A stretch of DNA of 64,000 nucleotides from SYFY01 sp041752315 (GTDB taxonomy: Bacteria; Pseudomonadota; Gammaproteobacteria; Pseudomonadales; Azotimanducaceae): assembly GCA_041752315.1 (NCBI GenBank), contig JBGSHJ010000011.1, positions 49,751 through 113,750 of the forward strand. The letters run 5' to 3'. The notes beneath the pieces were generated by a model. That model had not been told where the DNA came from. It ran no database searches and saw nothing but the letters and a program-made list of their open reading frames with translations. Below, piece by piece: positions 19,251-28,545 of this stretch. The position numbers were made by a program, and so were the translations under genes. Within the stretch, counting starts at the first letter, position 1, and each line of letters begins with the position of its first letter.

Positions 19251-20599
19251 ATAACGTAGTTCTGCCGCGCAGACTCCTCGTCTGGGCGGGCATCCTTGCC
19301 TTCCTGCTGATGCATGCCTCCGTGGCTGCCAATGTGCTGCAGAACATTCGGGTGCATGAAGCCCCGGATCACACGCGGGTAGTCTTCGACACCGCGGAGG
19401 CCGTTCAGTACACCCTGGCCAACGAAGCGTCCCCTGCACGCGTGATCCTCGAGTTTGCCAACACCAGTCCAGCCGAGGGGCTTGATACCGAACTGGTAGC
19501 TGCCTCCCGCCAGCGAATCCGCAAGATGCAGGGAGACTCCGTCAAGGGTGTCTACAGGCTTGTTATCGACCTGTCGGCGAAACACACGCCCAAGGCGTTT
19601 ACACTTGCACCCATCCCACCCTACAGCCATCGACTGGTCCTCGACCTGTTTACCGATGGTGCTGCACCGGTTCGGCCGGCAGTAACGGTCAGCCCGACTG
19701 GTGCGCGCACAGTGCTGGTGGCCATCGATGCCGGACATGGCGGAGAAGATCCCGGTGCCATTGCTGCGAATCGCCGTTACGAAAAGGACATCGTCCTGCA
19801 GATTTCGCGCAAGGTGGCCTCGAAACTTGATGCAGTCAGCGGGTTCAAGACCGTTCTGGTGCGGGATGGTGACTACTACATTGCCTTGCGTGACCGGGTA
19901 CGGATCGCGCGTGAAGCACGAGCGGATCTTTTTGTGTCGATACACGCTGATGCATTCACACGTGCGCATGTGAGTGGTGCATCGGTGTTTACCTTGTCGG
20001 ATCGCGGTGCCACTTCAGAAACGGCGCGCTGGCTGGCCGACAAGGAAAATCGTGCCGACCTGATCGGCGGCGTGGGTGAAGTGACCCTGGCGGACAAGGA
20101 CCCGGTACTGCGTTCGGTGTTGCTGGATCTGGCCATGGACGGTAATCGTTCGGCCAGCCTGGAAGCAGGGAAGTCCGTACTGTCCAGTCTTGGCGGCACG
20201 ACGCATCTGCACAAGCGATTTGTCGAGCAGGCAGGTTTCATGGTTCTGAAGTCTCCCGATGTGCCATCCATACTGGTGGAAACCGGGTTCCTGTCGAATC
20301 CGGCAGAAGCCCGGCGTCTGTCCCAGGCTGATCACCAGGACAAGGTCGCCGCAGCCATCGCGCGCGGTATCCGGACGTTCCTCGAGAACTCGCCGCCGCC
20401 GGGGACTCTGCTGGCCAAGCGGCTGGCCGCCGATCCGGGTCGTGTGGCCGGAGCGCGGTACACTATCGTTCGCGGCGATACCCTTTCACAGATTGCCGAC
20501 CGCTTCGGAGTCAGCAGGGAAAAGTTGCGCAAGGCCAATGCCCTGAAATCCGATGATCACATCCGGATTGGTCAGGTCATTGTGATTCCGGCAGGGTGA
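19247..20599 (+). CDS. amiB: N-acetylmuramoyl-L-alanine amidase with AMIN and LysM domains
   Basis: Periplasmic cell-wall hydrolase that splits septal peptidoglycan. The 450-residue precursor begins with a signal peptide (LLVWAGILAFLLMHASVAA). An AMIN domain (about 30-130) targets the septum. The Amidase_3 domain (about 165-385) has zinc and catalytic residues in AIDAGHGGEDPG, RRYEKDI, VSIHADAF and LVETGFLSN. A LysM repeat closes the protein (YTIVRGDTLSQIADRFGVS). The position between tsaE and mutL is that of E. coli amiB. Start ATG at 19247 overlaps the tsaE stop. Confidence 0.93.
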   Translation: MNNVVLPRRLLVWAGILAFLLMHASVAANVLQNIRVHEAPDHTRVVFDTAEAVQYTLANEASPARVILEFANTSPAEGLDTELVAASRQRIRKMQGDSVKGVYRLVIDLSAKHTPKAFTLAPIPPYSHRLVLDLFTDGAAPVRPAVTVSPTGARTVLVAIDAGHGGEDPGAIAANRRYEKDIVLQISRKVASKLDAVSGFKTVLVRDGDYYIALRDRVRIAREARADLFVSIHADAFTRAHVSGASVFTLSDRGATSETARWLADKENRADLIGGVGEVTLADKDPVLRSVLLDLAMDGNRSASLEAGKSVLSSLGGTTHLHKRFVEQAGFMVLKSPDVPSILVETGFLSNPAEARRLSQADHQDKVAAAIARGIRTFLENSPPPGTLLAKRLAADPGRVAGARYTIVRGDTLSQIADRFGVSREKLRKANALKSDDHIRIGQVIVIPAG

Positions 20600-20680
20600 T
20601 CGCGTGTTGCTGAGTCATCTCGCGTTGTTGACTGTCTCGCTGGCAACGCGCACCGGCAGGACAAGTATGGGACGCCGTCG

Positions 20681-22522
20681 ATGACCAGGCGAATCGACGT
20701 CCTGCCAACGGTTGTAGCCAACCAGATTGCTGCCGGCGAGGTGGTGGAACGACCAGCGTCCATCGTCAAGGAACTGGTGGAAAACAGCCTTGATGCGGGC
20801 GCCACGCGCATCGTCATCCAGACCGAAACAGGTGGCCTCGATCGCATCCTGGTGCGGGACGATGGACATGGCATCACCGAAGACGACTTGCCCCGTGCGT
20901 TTGCGCGGCATGCGACCAGCAAGATCCGGACCGCGGAAGATCTGTTCCTGGTGCAAAGCCTCGGGTTTCGCGGTGAGGCACTGGCAAGCATCGCGAGTGT
21001 CGCCAGAGTCGAGATTCAGTCGCGGACGGCCGGGATGACCGCAGGTTGGTCGATGGCCATGAGCGGCGGTGTCACTGACTTCGAGCGACCTGTTGCGCAT
21101 CCGGTGGGTACCACGGTCGAAGTGCGTGATCTTTTTTTCAATACGCCGGCCCGTCGCAAGTTCATGAAGACCGAGCGCAGCGAAGCGCAGGCGATTGATA
21201 CCGTGATCAGGCGATTGATTCTTGCCGAACCGGATGTGGCGTTTGAACTTGTTCAGGGAGGCGCGCGCCTGCAGGTTGGCGCAGGTGGTATGGAAGCACG
21301 GCTTGCACGTGTACTGGGGCAGGGTTTTCTCACCAGTCACATTGCACTGGATGAGCGTCGCGGACCCTATCGGCTGCATGGCTGGGTTGGATTGCCAACG
21401 TGGTCGCGCAGTCATGCCGATCATCAGTTCTTCTTCGTGAACCGCCGCGTGGTGCGCGACAAACTGGTTGCGCATGCCCTGCGTCAGGCCTATCGGGATG
21501 TGCTCTATGGAGCGCGCCACCCTGTTTTTGTACTGTCACTGGAACTCGCGCCTGAACTGGTGGATGTCAATGTGCACCCGACCAAGCATGAAGTTCGATT
21601 CCGGGATGCTCGCGACGTTCACGATTTTGTTTTTGGCACCCTCAACCGTTTGTTGAGAGACGTGCGACCGACTCAACTGCACGGCGCGCCATTGACCGCT
21701 GCACCATCGGCAACCCCGTCTCCGTCGCTTGCGCCGGTACCGGGTACCGGACAGCTGACCGGGTTCGAGGAGTCCTTGCGCGCTCGTGGGCCTGACGTGG
21801 CGTCGCCGCTCGGGCATCGGTCGCTGGGAGGCGCTTCCTCTGGGTACCTGGCAGGCAGGCAGTGGCCCGTCGAGCCACTCACGGTCAGCGAGGGGAAGGC
21901 GCAACTTCCGTTTCCAATGGGTGGGCTCGCAACAGGAGTTCCCCCGCTTGGTTATGCCATCGGTCAGCTGCATGGAATTTATCTGCTTGCACAGAACGCC
22001 ACCGGGCTAGTGCTGGTTGATATCCACGCCGCACATGAGCGAATTGTCTACGAGAGGATGAAACGGCAACGCAGTACCCAGGGCATCGTTGCCCAGCGTC
22101 TGCTGGTGCCCCTGCTGCTGAACGTTTCGGAGCAGGAAGCAGACCTGGCCGAAACGTCCGCCGAACTGCTGGCCAGCATGGGTCTGGTGGTAGACCGGTC
22201 CGGTCCCGGTGCGATAACAATTCGTGAAGTACCGCAGACTCTGCAGGGTGGAGACATGCAGGCCCTGGTCAGGGATGTGCTTGCCGAACTGGCTGAAGAA
22301 GGAGGGTCGACGCTGATCGAAGCCCGCCAGCTGGAACTGCTGGGAACCATGGCCTGTCATGGATCGGTACGAGCCAATCGATCGATGGGTCTGGCGGAAC
22401 TGAACGCGCTGCTCCGGGAGATGGAAGTGACGGAGAACGCTGGCCAGTGCAACCATGGTCGACCTACGTATCGGGAAATGAGTGTGGAAGAACTGGATCG
22501 ACTGTTTCTCCGGGGGCGTTGA
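20681..22522 (+). CDS. mutL: DNA mismatch repair protein MutL
   Basis: Links mismatch recognition by MutS to strand removal. It has 613 residues. The GHKL ATPase domain (1-330) shows GEVVERPASIVKELVENSLD and LGFRGEALASIASV. The C-terminal domain contains DIHAAHERIVYE, CHGSVRANR and QCNHGRPT. These resemble the metal-binding motifs of nicking MutL proteins, as in Pseudomonas, except that the Q of DQHA is an I. A proline/serine-rich linker separates the domains. It starts 81 bp after amiB; its stop overlaps miaA (TGATG). Confidence 0.96.
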   Translation: MTRRIDVLPTVVANQIAAGEVVERPASIVKELVENSLDAGATRIVIQTETGGLDRILVRDDGHGITEDDLPRAFARHATSKIRTAEDLFLVQSLGFRGEALASIASVARVEIQSRTAGMTAGWSMAMSGGVTDFERPVAHPVGTTVEVRDLFFNTPARRKFMKTERSEAQAIDTVIRRLILAEPDVAFELVQGGARLQVGAGGMEARLARVLGQGFLTSHIALDERRGPYRLHGWVGLPTWSRSHADHQFFFVNRRVVRDKLVAHALRQAYRDVLYGARHPVFVLSLELAPELVDVNVHPTKHEVRFRDARDVHDFVFGTLNRLLRDVRPTQLHGAPLTAAPSATPSPSLAPVPGTGQLTGFEESLRARGPDVASPLGHRSLGGASSGYLAGRQWPVEPLTVSEGKAQLPFPMGGLATGVPPLGYAIGQLHGIYLLAQNATGLVLVDIHAAHERIVYERMKRQRSTQGIVAQRLLVPLLLNVSEQEADLAETSAELLASMGLVVDRSGPGAITIREVPQTLQGGDMQALVRDVLAELAEEGGSTLIEARQLELLGTMACHGSVRANRSMGLAELNALLREMEVTENAGQCNHGRPTYREMSVEELDRLFLRGR

Positions 22523-23505
22523 TGGTTGGCAGCAGGCCACTGCTGGTCATCACGGGAGTCACTGCCACGGGCAAGACCGATCTGGCGCTGAGGCTTGCCG
22601 ATCGATTGCCTGTGCATCTCGTCAGCGTCGATTCCGCGATGGTCTATCGTGGCATGGATGTCGGTACGGCCAAACCGTCGGCTGAAGAACTTGCCCGGCA
22701 CCCGCATGCGCTCATTGATATCCGGGACCCCACGGAGTCTTACACGGTAGCCGACTTCGTGACAGACGCCGACCGGGAAGTGGCGTGGGCGTTTGCCAAC
22801 GGGCGCATCCCGATTCTCGTTGGTGGAACCATGATGTACCTGCGTGCCTTTCGTGACGGTCTGGATGCCATACCGGCGTCAACGCCGTCCGTGCGTGCGC
22901 TTGTTGCGCAGAGGGCCGATCAGGAAGGCTGGTCCTCATTGCACGAAGAGCTGCTGATAGCGGACCCCGTGGCCGCTGCGCGCATTCACCCCAACAATCC
23001 GCAGCGTCTGGCGCGAGCCATGGAAGTGTTGCTGCTGACCGGCAGACCATTGTCGAGCTATTGGGGCACTGCAAAAAACGCGCAGACCAGGCATTCCTGC
23101 CGGGTTGTCGAGGTGTGGCTTGACTGGCCGGAGCGGCAGACGGTTCACCAACGCATCGCGCAGCGATTTGAGCGCATGCTGGCGTCCGGGTTCATTGACG
23201 AAGTCACCCGGCTGCGCATGCGCGAGGATCTGCATGTCGGGCTGCCAGCGCTGCGTGCAGTCGGTTATCGGCAGGTGTGGGAGTACCTGGATGGGAAGTT
23301 GCACGCCAGCCAGATGCGCGAGGACGTTCTTGCCGCTACCCGCGGTCTGGCACGAAGACAGTACACGTGGCTGCGTGCATGGACACCGTTGCTTCGTCTG
23401 CATGCAGGAGAACCTGAAACCGCGCTCGAGCAGGTCGCACGGCTTGCAATCCAAGAGGCCTCTGGCCATAGTGCCGCGGAAATCGCCGGGCTTGCTGAAG
23501 ACTGA
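22522..23505 (+). CDS. miaA: tRNA dimethylallyltransferase
   Basis: Adds the isopentenyl group to A37 of UNN-decoding tRNAs, before MiaB. The 327-residue protein carries the P-loop TGVTATGKTD, the substrate segment SVDSAMVYRGMDVGTAKP, and VGGTMMYLRA. ATG at 22522 shares its A with the mutL stop (TGATG), so translation is probably coupled. hfq follows after 110 bp, the conserved miaA-hfq order. Confidence 0.96.
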   Translation: MVGSRPLLVITGVTATGKTDLALRLADRLPVHLVSVDSAMVYRGMDVGTAKPSAEELARHPHALIDIRDPTESYTVADFVTDADREVAWAFANGRIPILVGGTMMYLRAFRDGLDAIPASTPSVRALVAQRADQEGWSSLHEELLIADPVAAARIHPNNPQRLARAMEVLLLTGRPLSSYWGTAKNAQTRHSCRVVEVWLDWPERQTVHQRIAQRFERMLASGFIDEVTRLRMREDLHVGLPALRAVGYRQVWEYLDGKLHASQMREDVLAATRGLARRQYTWLRAWTPLLRLHAGEPETALEQVARLAIQEASGHSAAEIAGLAED

Positions 23506-23615
23506 CATTCGGTGTAACCAATCGCCGATCAGTCGAGGCCGTGCTGCTTCACAGGATGTGCGGGTGCGATCGAAGCGAGCGGCGGAGAGAATAGCGAGAG
23601 TGCCAGGAGAGCAAC

Positions 23616-23882
23616 ATGTCGAAAGGGCAGAGCCTACAAGACCCTTACCTCAACGCCTTGCGGCGTGAACGCGTGCCGGTGTCCATCTATCTGGTGAGCG
23701 GCATCAAGCTGCAAGGCCAGATTGAATCGTTCGATCAATTTGTGATCCTGTTGCGCAACACCGTCAGTCAGATGATCTACAAACACGCCATTTCGACCGT
23801 CGTCCCGTCGCGCAACATCAAGCTGGTGGGACTGCCAAACGACGATGACAACGACGACAACAAAAAGGTGTCGGCTGACTAG
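23616..23882 (+). CDS. hfq: RNA chaperone Hfq
   Basis: Hexameric Sm-fold protein that pairs small RNAs with mRNAs. Residues 1-68 are nearly the canonical sequence, with the proximal-face QSLQDPYLNALRRERV and the Sm2 motif YKHAISTVVPSR. The C-terminus is short and acidic (NDDDNDDNKK) rather than the glycine-rich tail of E. coli. Length 88. A GGAGAG site precedes the ATG. It has its own 110-bp upstream region, in which a promoter is likely but was not identified. Confidence 0.98.
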   Translation: MSKGQSLQDPYLNALRRERVPVSIYLVSGIKLQGQIESFDQFVILLRNTVSQMIYKHAISTVVPSRNIKLVGLPNDDDNDDNKKVSAD

Positions 23883-23960
23883 CCTGGGCTGGAATCCGAC
23901 CCGCTGGAGAACTGATGCCTGGATTTGCTGGTCAGTGTTCGAATCGGAAACCTGCAACCC

Positions 23961-25253
23961 GTGTTTGTTGATCGTCCGACTGCAGGCAAGCGTGCACTGC
24001 TCCTGCATGTCGATTTCAAGCAGCGCCGGCAGAACACCGGTGATCCGGAAAGTCAGCTGGGCGAGCTCGCAGAACTGTGTCGTGCCCTCTCCGTGGAAGT
24101 GTGCGGAACCCTGACTGCCCGTCGCGATGCGCCTCATCCACGCTGGTTTGTCGGTGAAGGGAAGGTCGATGAGGTCAAGGCAGAAGCCCTGGCAAAAGGC
24201 GCTGATCTGCTGGTGGTTGATCATGAGTTGTCACCCAGCCAGCAGCGCAATCTGGAAAAGTCACTCGACTTTGCAGTCCTGACGCGCACCGAAGTGATCC
24301 TGCACATCTTTCGTGCCCGGGCACAGACCCACGAAGGCAAGCTGCAGGTTGAACTCGCCGAGCTTGAACACGCGCAGTCACGACTGGTACGCGGCTGGAC
24401 TCACCTTGATCGACAGAAAGGCGGGATCGGCATGCGTGGCGGGGTCGGAGAAACCCAGATCGAACTCGACCAGCGAATGCTGAGTACGCGCATCAAGTCG
24501 ATCAAGGTCCGCCTTGAGGAAGTTGAACAGCGGCGGGCCATGTCGCGCAAGCGGCGTCAGCGCAATCATGCACCTTCGATTTCGCTGGTCGGATATACCA
24601 ATGCCGGCAAGTCGACGCTCTTCAATCGGCTGACTCACGCCGATGCGCTGGTTCAGGACCAGGTGTTTGCAACACTCGACCCGACCATGCGACGTCTGCT
24701 GGTGCCTGGTGTGGGTGAGTGCATTGTCGCCGACACGGTTGGCTTCATCAGCAATTTGCCCCACACGCTGGTCGAAGCCTTCAAGGCGACCCTGGAGGAG
24801 GTTGGCAACGCCGATCTGCTGCTCCACATCGTCGACGCCAGTGACCCACACAGCGCCGACAAGATCAGCGCGGTCGAAAAGGTGCTCAGCGAGATCGGTG
24901 CCGCCTCTGTGCCGACGCTGATGGTCTGGAACAAGATCGACCGTCTTGAATCGCCACGTCTGGAATCGGGTGTCGCGGTCAGCGCTGTCACCGGTGAAGG
25001 TGTTCCGTCGCTCATCAATGCCATCGGTAACACGCTCGGAGTCCAGCGACCTGCCGTGCGCCTCCTCCTCGCACCGGAAGATGGTCAGACCCGGGCCTGG
25101 TTGTATGGGTTGGGTGCCGTGCTGAGCGAAGAAACCCGCGAAGACGGTTCCGTCTCGCTGACAATCTCGGCCGATCTTCAGTTGCTTGGCCGATTGAAGC
25201 AGTTGCACAAGGGCATTCTTGAAGAGTTGCCAACTCCCGTGACGCCGCCCTAG
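23961..25253 (+). CDS. hflX: ribosome-associated GTPase HflX
   Basis: GTPase that splits or rescues ribosomes under heat stress. It has about 430 residues. The N-terminal HflX domain contains APHPRWFVGEGKVDE and RARTHEGKLQ-like segments (RAQTHEGKLQVELAEL), then KGGIGMRGGVGETQ. The G domain starts with SLVGYTNAGKSTLFN and continues with ADTVGFI and NKID. The GTG at 23961 gives MFVDRPTAGKRALL, aligning with known HflX starts; an in-frame TTG at 23925 would add 12 residues. It lies between hfq and hflK as in many gammaproteobacteria. Confidence 0.94.
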   Translation: MFVDRPTAGKRALLLHVDFKQRRQNTGDPESQLGELAELCRALSVEVCGTLTARRDAPHPRWFVGEGKVDEVKAEALAKGADLLVVDHELSPSQQRNLEKSLDFAVLTRTEVILHIFRARAQTHEGKLQVELAELEHAQSRLVRGWTHLDRQKGGIGMRGGVGETQIELDQRMLSTRIKSIKVRLEEVEQRRAMSRKRRQRNHAPSISLVGYTNAGKSTLFNRLTHADALVQDQVFATLDPTMRRLLVPGVGECIVADTVGFISNLPHTLVEAFKATLEEVGNADLLLHIVDASDPHSADKISAVEKVLSEIGAASVPTLMVWNKIDRLESPRLESGVAVSAVTGEGVPSLINAIGNTLGVQRPAVRLLLAPEDGQTRAWLYGLGAVLSEETREDGSVSLTISADLQLLGRLKQLHKGILEELPTPVTPP

Positions 25254-25335
25254 GCGCCGATTCTGCTCCAATGGCCGGTCCGCTTCGATCTGGGATAGAA
25301 TCAAGTCCCTTATCGCAACCTGACTGAACAATCAT

Positions 25336-26472
25336 ATGGCGTGGAATGAGCCCGGTGGTGGCAACCGTGATCCCTGGGGTGGCCGTGGTGGTGACCAGGG
25401 TCCTCCGGATCTGGATGAGGCGTTTCGCAAACTTCAAGCTCAGCTGTCGGGCATCTTTGGTGGTGGGCGTTCCGGCGGTGGTGGCGTTTCCGGCCCTTCG
25501 AGTCGAATGTTCGTGATCGGTGGTGTACTCCTGGTGCTTCTCTATTTTGCCCTGGGTGTCTACCAGGTGGACGAGCAGGAGCGGGGAGTCGTGTTCCGGT
25601 TTGGCGCCATCCAGGCCGATCCTGTAATGCCCGGCCTGCATTGGAACCCGCCCATCGTAGATCGGGTCGAGAAGGTCAATGTCACACGCGTCCAGGGCCA
25701 CGAACACTCGGCGCTCATGCTCACTGAAGACGAGAACATCGTCGAGGTCAGCCTGACTGTGCAGTGGGTCATCAACGACCCGCAGAAATATGTTGTCGAA
25801 GTACGCGATCCGAAACGCAGCCTGGAGCATGCGACGGAAAGCGCGCTGCGCCATGTGGTCGGTGGCTCGGTCATGGATCAGGTCATCACCGATGGCCGTG
25901 AGGCCGTGGGACTCGAGGTACAGGAACGATTGCAGAACTACCTTGATCGTTACAACACGGGCATTCTCGTGTCGAAGGTCAACATCGATTCCACGGCACC
26001 TCCGAACCAGGTAAGGGATGCCTTCGATGATGTCCAGAAGGCCAAGGAGGATGAGCAACGCGTGATCAACGAAGCCAACGCGGTCGCCGAGAGCGTGGTC
26101 CCACGTGCCCGCGGTGGTGCTCAGAAGCAGATGGAACAGGCCAATGGGTATCGTGAGCAGGTCATCGCACGTGCAGAAGGTGAAGCTTCACGTTTCGAGA
26201 AGCTGCTCACCGAGTATCAGTCGGCGAAAGGCGTGACCAGGGATCGTCTGTACATAGACGCAATGGAGAGCGTGCTTGGCTCGACGTCCAAAATCATGGT
26301 GGATGTGGGCGATGGAAACAACCTGATGGTGCTGCCGCTTGATCGTCTGCAAGCTGCCGCAGCATTGCCTTACGTGAACCCCGCCTATGAAGGCGCAGTA
26401 CGTTCGATACCCGAATCCGGGTCTGCTTCTGACAACAGTTCCAGTACACCCCGTGATCGTGTGCTGCGTTAG
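25336..26472 (+). CDS. hflK: membrane protease modulator HflK
   Basis: SPFH/band-7 protein that forms a periplasmic complex with HflC around FtsH and regulates its proteolysis. The 378-residue protein has a Gly-rich cytoplasmic N-terminus, one membrane segment near residues 55-75 (MFVIGGVLLVLLYFALGVYQ), the band-7 domain to about 260, and a coiled coil rich in Glu, Lys and Gln. The C-terminus is Ser/Pro-rich. ATG at 25336 lies 82 bp after hflX; hflC follows after 22 bp. Confidence 0.96.
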   Translation: MAWNEPGGGNRDPWGGRGGDQGPPDLDEAFRKLQAQLSGIFGGGRSGGGGVSGPSSRMFVIGGVLLVLLYFALGVYQVDEQERGVVFRFGAIQADPVMPGLHWNPPIVDRVEKVNVTRVQGHEHSALMLTEDENIVEVSLTVQWVINDPQKYVVEVRDPKRSLEHATESALRHVVGGSVMDQVITDGREAVGLEVQERLQNYLDRYNTGILVSKVNIDSTAPPNQVRDAFDDVQKAKEDEQRVINEANAVAESVVPRARGGAQKQMEQANGYREQVIARAEGEASRFEKLLTEYQSAKGVTRDRLYIDAMESVLGSTSKIMVDVGDGNNLMVLPLDRLQAAAALPYVNPAYEGAVRSIPESGSASDNSSSTPRDRVLR

Positions 26473-26494
26473 TCGATAGCGCCAAGGAGCAATC

Positions 26495-27364
26495 ATGAAC
26501 AATCGTAATATGTTGATTTTCGGAGTGGCTGGTGTGTTGCTCCTGTTTGCGTACGCGTCGCTGTTTGTTGTCAAACAGACGGAACGCGCGGTCCTGTTGC
26601 GATTCGGTGCGGTGGTGCAGGCCGATATCCCTCCGGGCCTCTACTTTCGCTGGCCGATTGCCGAAGAGGTCAAGAAGTTCGATGGACGCATTCTCACGTT
26701 CGATTCGGAAGCCGAGCGTTATTACACACTTGAGAAGAAGCCGGTCATCGTCGATTCGTTTGCCAAGTGGAAGATCGCCGATGTCTCGCGTTTTTATACA
26801 GCCACGTCAGGTGATGAAACCACGGCGACACGAATTCTGGCGGAGCGGGTCAAGGAAGGTCTGCGTAACCAGATCAGTCGGCGCGACATGCACGAAGTGG
26901 TATCCGGCAAGCGTGATGAACTGATGGAAGAACTCACCTCATCGCTCGACAAGGTGATGCGTGAAGCTGCGGGTGTGCAGGTCATCGACGTCCGGGTGAA
27001 ACGGATAGATCTGCCGCAGGAGGTATCGAGCGAAGTTTATGCGCGCATGTCCTCAGAGCGTGAAATCGAAGCCAAACGATATCGTGCCCAGGGAGAGGAA
27101 CTGGCAGCCGGCATTCGCGCGGACGCCGAGCGTCAGACGCTGGTCATCGAAGCGAATGCGTATCGTGATTCGGAACGTATTCGCGGTGATGGTGACGCCA
27201 AGGCGGCAGCGATCTACGCGGCTGCATTCAATCGCGATCCGGAGTTTTATGCGTTCTATCGCAGCCTGAACGCCTACACGAAGATCTTTGCAGGAAAAGA
27301 AGATGTCATGGTCGTTGACCCGTCCAGTGACTTCTTCAAGTATCTGAAGAAAAACGACGGCTGA
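26495..27364 (+). CDS. hflC: membrane protease modulator HflC
   Basis: Partner of HflK in the FtsH-regulating complex. It has 289 residues with an N-terminal membrane anchor (MLIFGVAGVLLLFAYASLFV). The band-7 domain begins with TERAVLLRFG and continues through the RISRRDM-type region (NQISRRDMHEVVSGKRDEL). The C-terminal segment FYRSLNAYTKIF is typical of HflC. An AAGGAG site precedes the ATG. Confidence 0.96.
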   Translation: MNNRNMLIFGVAGVLLLFAYASLFVVKQTERAVLLRFGAVVQADIPPGLYFRWPIAEEVKKFDGRILTFDSEAERYYTLEKKPVIVDSFAKWKIADVSRFYTATSGDETTATRILAERVKEGLRNQISRRDMHEVVSGKRDELMEELTSSLDKVMREAAGVQVIDVRVKRIDLPQEVSSEVYARMSSEREIEAKRYRAQGEELAAGIRADAERQTLVIEANAYRDSERIRGDGDAKAAAIYAAAFNRDPEFYAFYRSLNAYTKIFAGKEDVMVVDPSSDFFKYLKKNDG

Positions 27365-27381
27365 TCACGAACGAGCGTGCG

Positions 27382-28545
27382 GTGAACGACAATAAATGGC
27401 GATTGCCGCATGGCGTTGATGAGCTGCTTCCTCCAAGGGCATGGGCTCTTGAGCAGCTGCGCCGGTCGGTTCTGGACCTGTTCCAGGGTTGGGGTTACGA
27501 ATACATCGACCCCCCGCTGATCGAGTATCTCGATTCATTGCTGGTTGGCAGTGGACGCGATCTGGATCTGCAAACCCTGAAGGTCATCGACCAGCAATCC
27601 GGACGGATGCTGGGGGTGCGGGCGGACATGACGTCACAGGCTGTGCGGATTGATTCCCACAGCCGCCGCAGCGAAGGTATCCAGCGTTTTTGTTACGCAG
27701 GCCCCGTTGTTCATGCCAATCCGCGCGGTGCGCTGGATGCGCGCATCCAGTTCAAGGCAGGCGCTGAACTCTTTGGCTCGGCTGAGACCACGGCAGATGC
27801 CGAAGTGGTCGCGCTGATGCTGGAAGCACTGGCGGTCGCCGGGGTCAGAAAACCTGTACTGCTGCTCGGTCACATGGGGGTATTCCGGGCTTTGGTAGAA
27901 CCCCTGCAGCTGTCAGGCGCCAGTGCACGGCAGCTGTTCGAAGCGGTACAGAGAAAGTCCGAAACCGACATCGGCGATCTGGTGAAAGCGCTGGATGCAC
28001 CGCCAGTACTTGTCCAGCTGCCGGGAATGATGGGCGATGCCTCGTTGCTGGCCTCCGCCCGCCAGACGTTTGCGTCCGCACCACCGTCGGTTCTGACGGC
28101 TCTTGCCGAACTGGACGATGTCGCCGGGCGAGTCGCGACGAGCAATCCGGACGTCGAGATTCGGTTTGATCTTTCGGAACTGTCGGGTTATGGGTACCAC
28201 AATGGTCCCGTCTTTGCGGCCTATCAGAAAGATCAGGGAGCGCCGGTGGCCCAGGGTGGACGGTATGATGGGATTGGTGCCCATTTTGGCAGGGCACGAC
28301 CCGCGACCGGGTTTGACATGAATCTCCACCGGCTCGTGATGGATGAATCACCCCGCGAGGCAGTCTGGTCGCCCTGGAGTGATCAGATGGACGCCTCCCT
28401 CCTGCAGTGTATCCACGAACTGCGGGCTGCAGGCCAGGTTGTTGTCCAGGCGCTTGGCGAGACGGATATCGCGCCGTCTCGATGTGTACGTGAAATTGTC
28501 AGATCAGGAGATGACTGGGTGTTGAGGAATCGGCATGGGAAGTAA
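27382..28545 (+). CDS. hisZ: ATP phosphoribosyltransferase regulatory subunit
   Basis: Catalytically inactive histidyl-tRNA-synthetase paralogue that, with short HisG, makes the first enzyme of histidine synthesis allosteric. The 387-residue protein has a class II synthetase-like core (LPHGVDELLPPRAW, VRADMTSQAVRIDSH, RFCYAGPVVHANP) and lacks an anticodon-binding domain. GTG at 27382 is 17 bp after hflC; the gene's end overlaps purA by 11 bp. The hflC-hisZ-purA order is the Pseudomonas one. Its presence implies a short-form hisG elsewhere. Confidence 0.94.
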   Translation: MNDNKWRLPHGVDELLPPRAWALEQLRRSVLDLFQGWGYEYIDPPLIEYLDSLLVGSGRDLDLQTLKVIDQQSGRMLGVRADMTSQAVRIDSHSRRSEGIQRFCYAGPVVHANPRGALDARIQFKAGAELFGSAETTADAEVVALMLEALAVAGVRKPVLLLGHMGVFRALVEPLQLSGASARQLFEAVQRKSETDIGDLVKALDAPPVLVQLPGMMGDASLLASARQTFASAPPSVLTALAELDDVAGRVATSNPDVEIRFDLSELSGYGYHNGPVFAAYQKDQGAPVAQGGRYDGIGAHFGRARPATGFDMNLHRLVMDESPREAVWSPWSDQMDASLLQCIHELRAAGQVVVQALGETDIAPSRCVREIVRSGDDWVLRNRHGK

